From the NCBI GenBank assembly GCA_021018995.1, contig CM037590.1, positions 84,352,097 to 84,416,096 on the forward strand: a DNA stretch of 64,000 nt. Reading direction: 5' to 3'. Positions 45,463 to 55,849 of this stretch are shown one piece after another. The first letter of the stretch is position 1; each line of letters opens with the position of its first letter. The stretch is from Chloranthus sessilifolius. Lineage: Eukaryota; Streptophyta; Magnoliopsida; Chloranthales; Chloranthaceae. A model generated the notes under the pieces. The model was not told the origin of the DNA, did not search any database, and saw only the letters and a program-made list of their open reading frames with translations. The translations under genes were made by a program, and so were the position numbers.

Positions 45463-47898
45463 CATGTCGAGCGGTGATGAGCACGTTCCCGAGGAGGAAC
45501 ACGAGGAGGGGCCCGAGATAGTGTACAATCCGCGAGGAGAGTAGTTCCTCTGGGTGGAGCGGAGAGCGGGCCCATGGCTCGAGATGCAGGGTGAGGCTGC
45601 CCGGGTCGGCCTCCTCCATCAGCAGCACACTCATCTCCAATTTCGGAATAGCGGGCAAGGTAAAAGATAGGTTCAGTTTCTTTCCTTTGCACAGTTTTTT
45701 CTTTACCTCTGCTATCTGATGTGTATTTTATTGTATTTTTTTTTTTGGGTACAGGAGCTGCCCAACTTTGTGTTCCGCGGGGGGTGGCTCGACTTCCATG
45801 AGTTCTACCTTTATGTCCCCCCCCCGTGGTGAAAGTTTTGTTGGAGCAGGTGGGCTTCGAGGAGTTCTTGTCCTGCCCTCCCATGAGGGTGGATGCCGCC
45901 TATCTAAAGGCCCTTATTGAGTGGTTTGGTCCCGAGACCATGACGTTCCACATGCCGTATGCCAAGCTGACGCTGACGCCCGTTGATTGGGCCATGATTG
46001 CTGGCATTAGGATTGGCGGAGTCCCGATATCCACCTTGGCGGTACCGAGCCGAGAGGACATCATTCGGTTGATCGGGGCCTATCCTCCTCGTGGGCAGAC
46101 CCATGGCACAGAGGTCAAGATGTCCTGGCTGACCTCTTTTTTCTGCTGACGAGTTGGTGGACCTGGGCCAGTCAGATCGGGTGCTTTACATCACGCCAGA
46201 GTGGGCGATTGTTCTAGCTCGCATCACCCTCCTACTCCTGCTGGGCAAGACCCTTTTTACAAATGCCAGTGGGGGATGGGTCAGCCTGGCCCTATTGAGT
46301 GTGATGGATAATTGGGGCGATGTTCCCAGGCATGACTGGGGAGGGGTGGGATACGCCTGGCTGATGTACAACTTATCCCAGGTCACGACCAGGGACTCGA
46401 AGTTTGCCATGGGATTTTGGGCCGTTTGGGAGGTAATTCCTCACCCCTTCACTTTTGTTACTGCTATCATCTACTCATCATTTTTCTTTTCTGACTGATC
46501 CATTTATATTACTGACATGCTCTCGTGCCATGCCCCTTTTTCAGGTATGGGGATACCACCACTTTCACCCTGGGCGCCCGCTCCTTTTCACGGAGGTGCT
46601 CACCTATCCCCTCCTCAGCAACTGGCATTAGGCCCGACGCCATGACGTGGGCCTAAAGCACCTGGAAATGGGCCTAAGGTACAAGCTTGATTTGATGGTG
46701 CCTGAGCAGGTGATAACCTTTGTTCACTTTCAGCTTGGGCATTTCTTTTGATTGAGGTGTTGCTTACTTGGTCCCTCTTGCTTTTTGATTTTGAGCAGAT
46801 CCTCCCCGATCTTTACCGACATCCCCCTTCTGGGACTGAGCAACCGTGGGTGCCTCCCGCCTATTCAACAATCGCCGCGTCGTCTTCTTTTATGGAGCGT
46901 GGGCCAAATGCTACTATTTGGGGGAGAGGGTGGTGCATCAGTTCCAGGGCTACTATGCCATACCCGTGGACCCACCGGTTGACGTTTGGAGTCCTGCTGG
47001 CAGTATTGAGGAGTTGACAGCAGCCTTTTTCAACAATGGGTTCCCCATTCGCGCTCTCCATGTGCCTGGGGATTATCATGCTTGGTACGAGTGCCTCCCC
47101 TACCGATTCATCTTGCCGCATTTTGTCCCTAGCGCTAATTTCCTTGCGTTCGGGGGCCCACTTGGTCAGGTAACTTCTTCTCAGCTCGGATTAATTTCTC
47201 TTTCGCTTTTACTTGGCCTGAGTCTTATCTGAATAGATCCTTGTCTGGTTCACAGTTTGCTCCGGGAGATGGTTCAGATGATGAAGGTGGGACGAGTGCT
47301 GCTGACATGTTAGGGGTAGATCCCTCTAGTGCTGGTCCTTCTGGTGCGGGTCCCTCGGGCGAGGGTTCGTCAAGTGCTGGTCCGTCGGGTACCTCTCAGG
47401 CGGGTGTCCCTGGTGGGGGTCCATCTGTAGCTTATGGGACCTTTCGGTGTCTTGACGATGGCTTCCTCTCAGATCTCTGTGCCGACGTGGACCAACAGGC
47501 ACGGCTCTCTGCCGAGGTGGCCCATGTTCCTCCTCCTGAGGTGGTCCCTGGGGTGAGTTTTCAGATGAGCCACTTCTTCTTTATTTTGGTTTCCTTAGGT
47601 ACATGCTTTCAGGGGTGTTCTAACAATTGAATATTGTATCGTTGGACTTCGACTCGGCTATGGAATATGCGGAGTACCATCGTCATCTGGCAGAGCTTCG
47701 GGAGGTGGAGACGGTGAGTACCTGGCTGCTCAACTCCTCTCTTTTTCTCATTTCTTTTTTTTCATTATCATTGGCCCCTGGACTGATCTTATCCTTGACT
47801 GTGCCTTGCAGCGTGCCCGGGCTAAGGAGTCGTGTTCCCTGCTGAGTAGGATTTTGCAGGTGTGGTCAAGAAGTCCAAGGGAGCGAGCAAGGAATAGG
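45463..47898 (+). pseudogene. Antisense gene 1 of element D: multi-exon plant mobile domain (PMD) gene
   Basis: Coding exons with GT...AG borders: 45463-45659 (ATG 45464, MSSGDEHVPEEEHEEG), 45755-46432, 46545-46709, 46799-47169, 47256-47552, 47613-47713 (acceptor uncertain) and 47812-47898 (stop TAG). Exon 2 holds the PMD start: LKALIEWFGPETMTFHMPYA, KLTLTPVDWAMIAGIRIGGV, then LALLSVMDNWGDVPRHDWGG. The 165-bp exon 3 reads VWGYHHFHPGRPLLF. Exon 4 reads FFYGAWAKCYYLGERVVHQF and AIPVDPP. Exon 5 is Gly/Ser/Pro-rich. Breaks: TAG 45541-45543, a shift in the C run near 45825, a shift in the T run near 46140, and TAG in exon 3 at the second Trp of NWHW. PMD proteins in plants (MAIN, MAIL1) act in gene and transposon silencing; this copy's role is unknown. 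Confidence 0.8.
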
Positions 47899-48340
47899 CT
47901 ATTAGTTTCCTTCATTATTTTTTTGGATTTTATTTTGGGATCTATTTTTTAAACAATTTGGAGAATGGTTGGTGTGGTACTTTTGGAAACAAATTTGATT
48001 TTTTTATAATTATTTGGGAAATGGTCTTGCTTTGATTTTATGCTTTGCTTGCTTGGCATCAAATCTGTTTCTCTGCAGGATGTGCCTGCTCCATGCCTTT
48101 TTAGAAAGTGGCCTTTTGGGTCGCATGCCTCAATGTAGGATCAATCCTCAAGTAGGTCTGAGACGGCTGTAGAGGGGGGCCTTTTGGGTCGCATGCATCA
48201 GTGTAGGATCAATCCTGCACATAATAAAACATTTCACAAGTCATTGATGGTCGGAAGTGCCGACATATATAAAATCAACAAAAAGGACAGAAGTCCCCTC
48301 TTCAGTTCGGTCTTGAGATGGCTGTAGAGGGGGGTTTTAG
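47899..48340. other. Spacer between the two antisense genes of D
   Basis: This is non-coding. A TGGGTCGCATGC block followed by GTAGGATCAATCCT is duplicated near 48117 and 48187. Confidence 0.6.
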
Positions 48341-48529
48341 TCTGGCGCAACTATTAGTTGCGCCAGGCTAAAGTGCCAAATAAATTTCACTAGCGCAACT
48401 AATAGTTACGCCAGGCCAAAATGGGGGTGTAATGCACTGGCGCAGCTATTAGTTGCGCCAGACCAAAATAGTTGCACCAGACCAAAATGGGGACAACAAT
48501 GTGTTGGCGCAACTATTAGTTGTGCCAGG
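48341..48529. repeat. Palindrome cluster 4, upstream of the DUF7745-like gene of D
   Basis: Copies lie at 48341-48368, 48389-48416, 48436-48463 and 48504-48529, plus a half site at 48468-48482. Spacing of the first three is 48 and 47 bases. Confidence 0.95.
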
Positions 48530-48551
48530 TTTGGCCTGCGAACAGTGGGGC

Positions 48552-48559
48552 CTTATATG
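48552..48559 (+). promoter_or_regulatory. TATA-like box for DUF7745-like gene of D
   Basis: CTTATATG lies 23 bases after palindrome cluster 4 and about 135 bases before the ATG at 48695. Confidence 0.4.
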
Positions 48560-48694
48560 CCCGAATTGACCTAGAAATGGTTTCTTTTTTGTTTGACTTG
48601 GCACTTTTGATCGTCATCTTTAGCTCTTGTTTCTCCAAGACGGGTCCATCTTCCTACATTGATTCTTATCTTCCCAAAAGATCCTTGTACGTTC

Positions 48695-50194
48695 ATGGAT
48701 CCGCCTCCTAACCCTTCCTTACGTGGAGGGATCCGGAGCCAATGTATCCCCTTTGTCGGGCTTGGGGCCCACGTTCTTGGCGGCTTGGTTTGGGAGTCTG
48801 AACGAGAGTGAGCTCGCCGACTTGGGGCGCCTTGGGCTATCTCGCCTTCCTTCCTTCTTAGAGATTCCTCTTCAGTGGGAGCTCCTTCATGTCGCCGCTT
48901 CGTGCTGGGATGTGAACCTCCATCTATTCTGTTTTGGGAAGCGGGAGCTGACCCCAACCCTTGAGGAGCTATCCAATCTGTTTGGCCTGAAGCTTCATAG
49001 GGACCTTGCAAGAGTTATGCCTAGGCCCGGGTATTCCAGATCCGTTCACCTTACTCTCGGTTTAAAGAAATCCGAATATGAGAAAAGCCTCGTCAGGGGG
49101 CCCACAAGGTGTTCGTTGAAATTCCTCAAAGAACTTTTCGGTGATGAAAGCCTCCGAAGATTGCCAGTTAGGAGTGTCTTTAACGTGAAAGCTCTAGCAC
49201 TTGGCCTCATCTTTGAAATCCTCTTCTACACTGGGGGAGAGAGCTTCTCATTGGTAGTTTGTGATATTTTGATGGAATTGGAGGCGGGCCGGTCCATGAT
49301 GCATTTGGTGCTTGTCGAGCTGTACCGATGCCTTGATTCTTTTGCCTTGGGCAAAGTGGAGGGCCTTCGGGGATGCCCCTTATTGCTCTAGGTCTGGCTG
49401 GGTGAGCATTTTGCCATTTTGGGGCCCGTGCCTCGCTTCTATGTTGCTTGAGGCGAAGTGGCCCACTGTTTTTTGGTAGATGCCACTTACTCCCCCAGGG
49501 TGATACATCGGCTCTGAAACTTTGGTTGGTCGATGCTGAGCTGACATGGAGGCTTCCTTGGTTGGATCGGACCTTCCCAGTGATTCGTTCTAGAGACCAT
49601 GAGTGTATCACCCTCCTAGGACTAACCGGCAGCACCTTCTACTTCCCATTCCAGGTGTTGCGTCAGTTTGGCTACCCTCAGCAGGTGCCTTGTGAGGCCA
49701 GACCCCCTTTATGTGATTTGATCTTTTCTAGGGGATCCTCTGGAGACATAGACCGGATTGTTGCTCTTTGGGAGACGCGACAGTCGACCCTGATGTGTGA
49801 TTTTGAGCAGGGAGACTCAGTTAGAACTTCTCCTGAGTATGAGGCCTGGCTATTGACTGAACGGCCTACCGCCGATGGCCCGAATTTGTTAGAGAGCATT
49901 GAGACTGGAGGCCCCTGGCCAAAGAAAGAAGCGGCTCTCCGAACCCGTATCCAGCTATTGGTGGATGAGAAGAGGGTCCTGCAAGATCTCTTGGCATGCG
50001 AGAGGGTTAGAGTAGACGCAGTGGAAAGTGAGGTTCTCTGTTTGAAGGAATCACTGAGCGTTGCTTTTGGAGCCGCCGACTCTTCTCAGAAGAGGTTCAA
50101 GAGCCTGCATGGTCATTGGCTGACTGAGAGGAATGTCTGAGAGGATGATCTTTATGCTGAGATTAACACTTTGAAGCGCGAGTTGGGCCGTTGA
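48695..50194 (+). pseudogene. Antisense gene 2 of element D: DUF7745-like protein with coiled coil
   Basis: ATG at 48695 begins MDPPPNPSLR; a +1 shift at 48722 leads to the main frame (48723-49391): ELADLGRLGLSRLPSFLEIP, CWDVNLHLFCFGKRELTPTL, EELSNLFGLKLHRDL and VFNVKALALGLIFEILFY, then GGESFSLVVCDILMELEAG and RCLDSFALGKVEGLRGCPLL. This is the pattern of the plant DUF7745 family (TPTLEE-xx-LLG, then a hydrophobic ALAxYGLIIFP-like segment, then RGCxQLLxVWL). TAG at 49390 replaces Gln or Trp. A frame shift leads to 49448-50140 (LTGSTFYFPFQVLRQFGYPQ) and a coiled-coil end (LLVDEKRVLQDLLACERVRV), finishing TLKRELGR near 50194. The role is unknown. Cluster 4 and a TTATAT box (48553-48558) precede it. 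Confidence 0.7.
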
Positions 50195-51659
50195 CTCCTT
50201 CCTGCACACAGAACTTTTTACACAGATCATATACACAGAAAAAAGGGGCGTAGAAAACCCCTTTACAGATACACACATTTTTGGTATACATATATATGTA
50301 TTTTTTATTATTTTTATTTTTGTTTTTTATTTTTTGGTTTTTTTGTTTTTTCTATACTTGTAAAAAGGAAAACACGCCAGTCATCACACCGGCTTTTTTT
50401 TTAGATGTAGTGCAAGTGATACAAAAGGCAGTTACATACATCTATACAGATCTATTTTTTTGTTTATGTATTATATCCTCTTTCTTCTTTCTTCTTTTTT
50501 TTTTCTTCTCTTCTTTTTTTTTGTGCCTTAATCATTGGGTGATATTTTGAGAAACCTTGGGTCCACCTTTGAGCATGGTCGACCCCCCCTTTTTTGGAGT
50601 CGGACCTGGATGAGTTTTCGAATTTGCCAAGGCCGGAATATTGATCCCTTTAAATTGAGTTAAACCTTTCTCCTTGCCTTGGGTCATACGTTCGACGCTG
50701 CGGGTTTCACCAAGACAATTCTGGTCGGGACCTGATTTGAACTAGCATGAGCGGCCCCCCCAAAAAAATAAGGGGACAGGGGTAGTAACCAAGGGGGCTC
50801 TTCAATAATTTTTATCAGTCCAAACCTTTCCTTTTTCTATTTTTTTTTCTCTTTTTTTTTTATCTCCCTTTTTTTTTTACCCGTGGTGCCCTTTCGAGTT
50901 TTCATCACGTCCATGGGTTTAGCTCTCTTACCCCAAGCGCCCTTTCAGGTTTTCACCTGGTCTGTACAAGCTCGCTATTTTTACCCGTAGCGCCCTTTCA
51001 GGTTTTCACCACGTCCATCTTGCTTTGAGCTTGTATTTTTATTTTATTTTTTATTCTTTTTATTTTTTCAAGAGCCACAACATAGACGTCGATTCCATCA
51101 TAGCCGGCTGGATGGGGTTCTGGTGTCATACGACTCGGCTCATGTTGACTTAACAGATATTATGACTGCTTACGAACCTACAAAGAGGGCTTCCTTCAGG
51201 GTGTAGCTTGGCCATGGGTTAGGTTAGGATTTGAAGGTATGCTAGGCTAAAAGGGTTTCCTTGATACGACTTCAGTTTTCTCAACATACTTTCTTCCTTA
51301 GGGATTTTTACTGTACATGCCCCGTGATTCTTCTACACATTTTTTATTCTTTTTGCTTCATTTCAGGCAATCTCTTTTTGAGGTTTTACTTTTTTCGATT
51401 TTTTTTTAAATTTTGATAGTGACTCTACTTTATTTTTTTTTCTCTTTTTTTGGTATATGTACCTGTGTATAAATATTTTTTTTGGGGGGAATGGGTTTAT
51501 TGAAAGAAAGGCCTAGGCTCAAATGGGGTAGCAAAGGATATCATCATTTTTAGGGATGTTTTTGGGCTACTATGCTTGGAATGATGGCCTCTTTTGGGTG
51601 GTTCTTGAGCAGTCACGTATCTGTTTCACCAATACTTACCTTATCGCGATAGACTAAGA
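50195..51659. other. Non-coding spacer between integrase and antisense DUF7745-like gene of D
   Basis: T-rich sequence lies between two convergent genes (integrase on -, DUF7745-like on +). It contains the tandem repeat at 50879-51021 and long T runs (50460-50525, 50840-50880, 51400-51490). No coding sequence is seen. Confidence 0.6.
50879..51021. repeat. Tandem repeat, about three units of roughly 60 bp
   Basis: Each unit holds a variant of ACCCGTAGCGCCCTTTCAGG followed by TTTTCACCACGTCCAT and a variable part. Confidence 0.75.
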
Positions 51660-52989
51660 GTAGAACCTTCGGACGTATCCAGCGTTGATGGGCTCAGGAA
51701 GATGATCTTCGTCCATGGTGGTGAGGCGGATGGCGTATCCTAGTAATACTTCTCGAATAATGTTTGGTCCTTCCCAGTTCGCTTAAACTTTCCTCTCGGA
51801 TCAGCGTGGAGGGATGGGAAGATCTTCTTCAGCACAGTGTCTCCTACCTTTAGATCTCGACTGCGAACAAGTTTATTGTAAGCACGTGCGATTCACCCCT
51901 GGTAAACTTGGGTATGGCATAAGGGTAGGAGTCTCTTTTCGTCTAATAAGTTTAATTAATCAAAGCGTGATCTCTCTCTTTCTGCTTTGGGTAAGCCTGA
52001 TTCCATGAGAATTCGAAGTGAGGGTACTTCAACCTCTACTGGGAGGACAGCCTCAGTTCCATACACAAGGGAGAATGGTGTTGCCCCTGTAGCGGTACGG
52101 ATCGACGTTCGGTAGGCCCACAAAGCAAATGGCAGCATTTCGCTCCAATCTCGATAAGTGGCGACCATTTTTTCAAGTATGCGGACGACTGTCTTATTCG
52201 TGGCTTTCACGGCTCCATTAGTTTGAGGCCGGTAGGGGGATGAGCGATGGTGCTTGATCTTGTATTGCTCGCAGAAGTCTTGGATGCGCTTATTCGCAAA
52301 GTTTGTGCCGTTATCCATGATGATATCCTTGGGTACTCCAAATCGGCACACAATATTATTCTTGAGAAACTTCTCGACGTGACTGGTAGTGATGTTGGCA
52401 GATGATGCCGCTTCTACCCACTTGGTGAAGTATTCAATGGCGACGAGGATGAACCGATGTCCGTTTGATGCTTTTGGATTAATCATTTCGACAACGTCAA
52501 GGCCCCAGGTAGCAAATGGCCAAGGAGTGGTCATGCAGTGAAGATCAATGGCAGGAGCGTGTATCAGACTGGAGTGTTCCTGACACTTATAGCATTTTTG
52601 AACATGTTTGCAATAATCTGACTCCATAGTGGTCCAAAAGTATCCTTGCTGTAGAATTTTCTTGGCGAGCATGTGACCGCTGATGTGGGCTCCGCATACT
52701 CCCTCATGGGTTTCTTTCATAATATTGACCGCTTCACTTTCAGTAAGGCACCTGAGTAAGATGTTATTGTATGATCGCTTGTAGAGGCATCCCCCGCAAA
52801 TGACGTAACCCACCGCTAAACGTTGAATGGTTCATCGGTCTGTCTTAGATGTACCCTCTGGGAAAGTTAGGATCTCGAGAAAATTCTTGATATCTGAGAA
52901 CCAAGGTGGCTCATCATAAGGCTTTGTAGGTTCCTCAATCTGGAGGCAGAAGGTTGGCTCATTCCTCTACTCGATCACGATCGGCTTCA
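51660..52989 (-). pseudogene. Element D integrase, catalytic Glu replaced by Lys
   Basis: The zinc finger is intact (IMKETHEGVCGAHISGHMLA and HVQKCYKCQEHSS). The catalytic core has LDVVEMINPK and IIMDNGTNFANK for the two Asp residues. The third motif reads TNGAVKATNKTVVRILEKM, with Lys where the DDE Glu belongs (GAA to AAA, a G-to-A change). Next come ALWAYRTSIRTATGATPFSL and KVGDTVLKKIFPSLH (about 51830). TAA and TGA near 51955 and 51895 again replace Gln and Arg. A single-base loss near 51780 shifts the last part. Confidence 0.88.
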
Positions 52990-53512
52990 TCTCAACACCA
53001 TTAGGGATTTCAATCATTGACGCCAAAGTTGCTAATAAGTCGGCAAAGCGATTCCTTATCCGGGGGACGTATGAGAAAGTCACATCTTGGAAGCAAGCTA
53101 TCAGATCCTCAAGGTGTTCATGATAGGGGATCAGTTTCTCATCTTTCGTCTTCTAGTCACCATTTGTCTGACATATGATTAACTGGGAATCGCCGAATAC
53201 TCGAAGGTGAGTTATATTCAGATCGAGAGCCGCCTGTAGACCAGCAGCGCAAGCCTCGTACTCAGCCATATTGTTAGTACAAGGAAAGTTGAGTTTGATA
53301 GAGACCGGTACATGGGATCTCTTCGGTGAAATTAGGATGGTGCCAACTCCTTGGCCCTTGACATTTGCTGCCCTGTCAAAGTGCATTACCCATGATTCTT
53401 CTGCTTTTTCTATAACGTCTTCCGTCATGAACAAGATATCTTCATCTGGGAATTCGGTTCTTAACGGCTCATAGTCAGGTAAAGGATTGTCGGCAAGATG
53501 ATCAGCAAGCGC
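52990..53512 (-). pseudogene. Element D archaeal-type RNase H
   Basis: This second RNase H, in the same frame as RT, reads WVMHFDRAANVKGQGVGTIL, NNMAEYEACAAGLQAALDL, LRVFGDSQLIICQTNGD and RFADLLATLASM. The first catalytic region is FDRAAN where FDGA-N is expected. TAG codons at about 53510 and 53153-53155 stand where relatives have Gln (GQALADHLA) and Trp (GDWKTKDEKL). This domain is diagnostic of the Tat lineage. Confidence 0.85.
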
Positions 53513-55343
53513 CTACCCCTTGATCAATTTCTGAGTGATGTACGTGATGTCGAATTCAAATAATAAACGTTGCCATCGTGCGATTCGTCCAGTGAGAGCT
53601 GGCTTTTCAAATAGGTATTTTAATGGATCCATTCGGGCTAAGAGTAGAACGGCCTGGGATAGCAAATAATGGCGGAGCCTTTGAGTAGCCCATACAAGAG
53701 CCAGGCACGCTTTCTCTAGATGGGAGTAGTGCGTCTCATAATCAGTAAACTTCTTGCTCAGATAGTAAATGGCCTGCTCTCTTCTTCCCGTTTCATCGTG
53801 CTTCCCCAAGACGCATCCCATCAAAACTTCCGTCGTGGAGAGATACATCAAGAGTGGTCTCCCTGGCTCAGGTGGTACCAAAACAAGTGGATTAAGGAGG
53901 TAGCTTTTAATTTTTTTGAACGCTGCCTGACAATCGTCGTTCCATTCAACGGGCGAATTCTTCCTTAATAATTTGAAGATCGACGTGCAGATTGGAGTTA
54001 GTTGTGTAATGAACTGACTGATATACTGTATTCTACCCAGAAATCCTCTAACCTCTTTCTCGGTAGAGGGCGATGGAATTTCAGTGATGGCTTTGAATTT
54101 GATTGGGTCGACCTCGATCCCCCTACTACTGACGATGAATCCCAACAGTTTCCCGGACATAGCACTGAACGCGCACTTCTGTGGATTTAAATGTAGTCGA
54201 TACTTTCTCAACCTTTCAAACAGCTTCTGAAGGTTTACCAGATGGTCACTTTGCTCCTGTGACTTGGCTATCATGTCATCGACATACACTTTAATCTCTC
54301 GGTGCATAATGTCATGAAATAGTGCAGTCATAGCTCTCTGGTACGTTGCACTGGTATTCTTCAGCCCGAATGGCATGACTCGATAGCAAAAGGTTCCCTA
54401 GGGGGTAATGAACACTATCTTCTTACAATCAACCTCTGCCATTTTTATCTGATTATATCCTGAGAGTCCATCCATAAAAGAAAGCATCCCGTGCTTAGTT
54501 GTGTTATCAACCAAGATGACGATGTGTGGTAATGGGAAATCGTCCTTTGGGCTCGCTCTGTTCAAATTGCGGAAATCGATGCACATGTGGACCTTTCCAT
54601 CCTTCTTCGATACAGGCACAATATTGGCTAGCCACTGCGGGTATTTGGATACCATGAGAAACCCTGCATTATATTGCTTGATGACCTCATCTTTGACTTT
54701 TAACATCCACTCGGGTCGGAGACGTCTCAACTTCTGCTTGACTGGCTTCATATCAGGGTAGAGGGGCAACTCATGCTCAACCAAATCAGTATCTAGACCA
54801 GGCATGTCCTCATATGACCAGGCAAAAATGCCTTGGTATGACCGAAGGAAGTCGATCATGCTCTTTCTTTCCTCAGGAGACAGTGATGTTCCGATTTTGG
54901 ATATCCTGGGAACCTCCTCAGTTCCTAGATTGACGTCTTTTGTCTCTTCAACAATGGGGGTAGGGCCGTGCTCAAAGTCGGCAAATTGGTCAAGGAGCTC
55001 ATCGGGGAGCTCCTCGAAGGAGACATCCTCGTCCAGACTCGTGATCCCTACCTCTTCTTGTATTTCTACAGGGAAGGGGTCGATTTCACGTGGGACGGGT
55101 ATTTTGATTAAGGCATCCTTTTGTGGGACCTTTTTTGGAATTTTAAATGACAATATTTTTAGACTTTGGATTTTTTCAATATTTTTAGGATTTTTGTTTT
55201 CTTCCATGTTTTTGAGATTTTTGTTTTCTTCAGAGACGGACCCTTGGCTAGGCGGATTTGTGTATATACAAGGTACTGCCTGCCAAGGGCTTATCTCACT
55301 TTTTATAGGTTGTGTTTTTTGGGAAACAAGTGCCAAACTTTAG
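53447..55343 (-). pseudogene. Element D reverse transcriptase and RNase H
   Basis: The frame opens at 55336 and includes FAWSYEDMPGLDTDLVEHEL, MKPVKQKLRRLRPEWMLKVK, IDFRNLNRASPKDDFPLPHI and MDGLSGYNQIKMAE. TAG at 54398-54400 replaces the Trp of the family motif P-W-G-T. It then runs in the same frame through MPFGLKNTSATYQRAMTALF and the intact KVYVDDMIAKSQEQ (catalytic YVDD). RNase H: PLLMYLSTTEVLMGCVLG, EKACLALVWATQRLRHYLL and LLARMDPLKYLFEKPALTGR. Apart from Trp/Gln-to-stop changes the frame is open. Confidence 0.9.
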
Positions 55344-55849
55344 GCCACTTCCTGCTTCTAGAGTTTAAGGCAAAGATGCCTAGTTGTGTACCTGAGGGGC
55401 CGCTTCTTTACCTGTTGGGATGGAGGGTGCTGACTGATATGACTCATTGGAGTCAGCCTCCATCATGTTGATCCCCATTTCGTCTGAGATCATGTCCTCA
55501 AATGATAACTCAGTTTTGTGGTAATTCACCACAGGGGGGGTTTGTTCAAATATCGACCGTTGTTCCTCAAAAAGGGATAACGCAACCAAGTCTATCTCCA
55601 AGCTGGGAAGGGAGATCTGGGGATTGGTGGGATGGACTGGGGCTATGGGTTTGTGTGGGGTCAAATGGGTTGCCCCATTTTAATCGATCTTTACGACCCC
55701 TGCATTGATAAAGGAATCCCTGATGTGCGGCCTAGGGCGAGGTTTCTCTTCTATATTGATTCCTTGAGCTTTTGCAGCCGCGACGACCCTGGCTTTCTCT
55801 TTGGCCTCTCGAACCTCTTCTTCTGTGGGCTTGTATCCTAGCCCGAATC
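55344..55849 (-). pseudogene. Element D protease-RT linker
   Basis: The linker continues from the G-patch after a frame change near 55850-55930: FGLGYKPTEEEVREAKEKAR, then PRPRPHIRDSFINAGVVKID, then (55664-55380) TPHKPIAPVHPTNPQISLPS and an acidic stretch DMISDEMGINMMEADSNES. Element B has a related but much longer linker. It is probably structural; the frame breaks suggest a pseudogene. Confidence 0.6.

Noticed and set aside
48341..48529. CRISPR-like array (repeats with about 24-base unrelated spacers)
   Set aside because: The repeats are palindromes in a plant retrotransposon, only 3-5 per cluster, with imperfect copies; no cas genes exist and the context is eukaryotic.
45463..50194. The PMD and DUF7745-like genes as free host genes
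   Set aside because: Both lie well inside element D's LTRs and share its palindrome clusters; PMD is also at the same place in element B.
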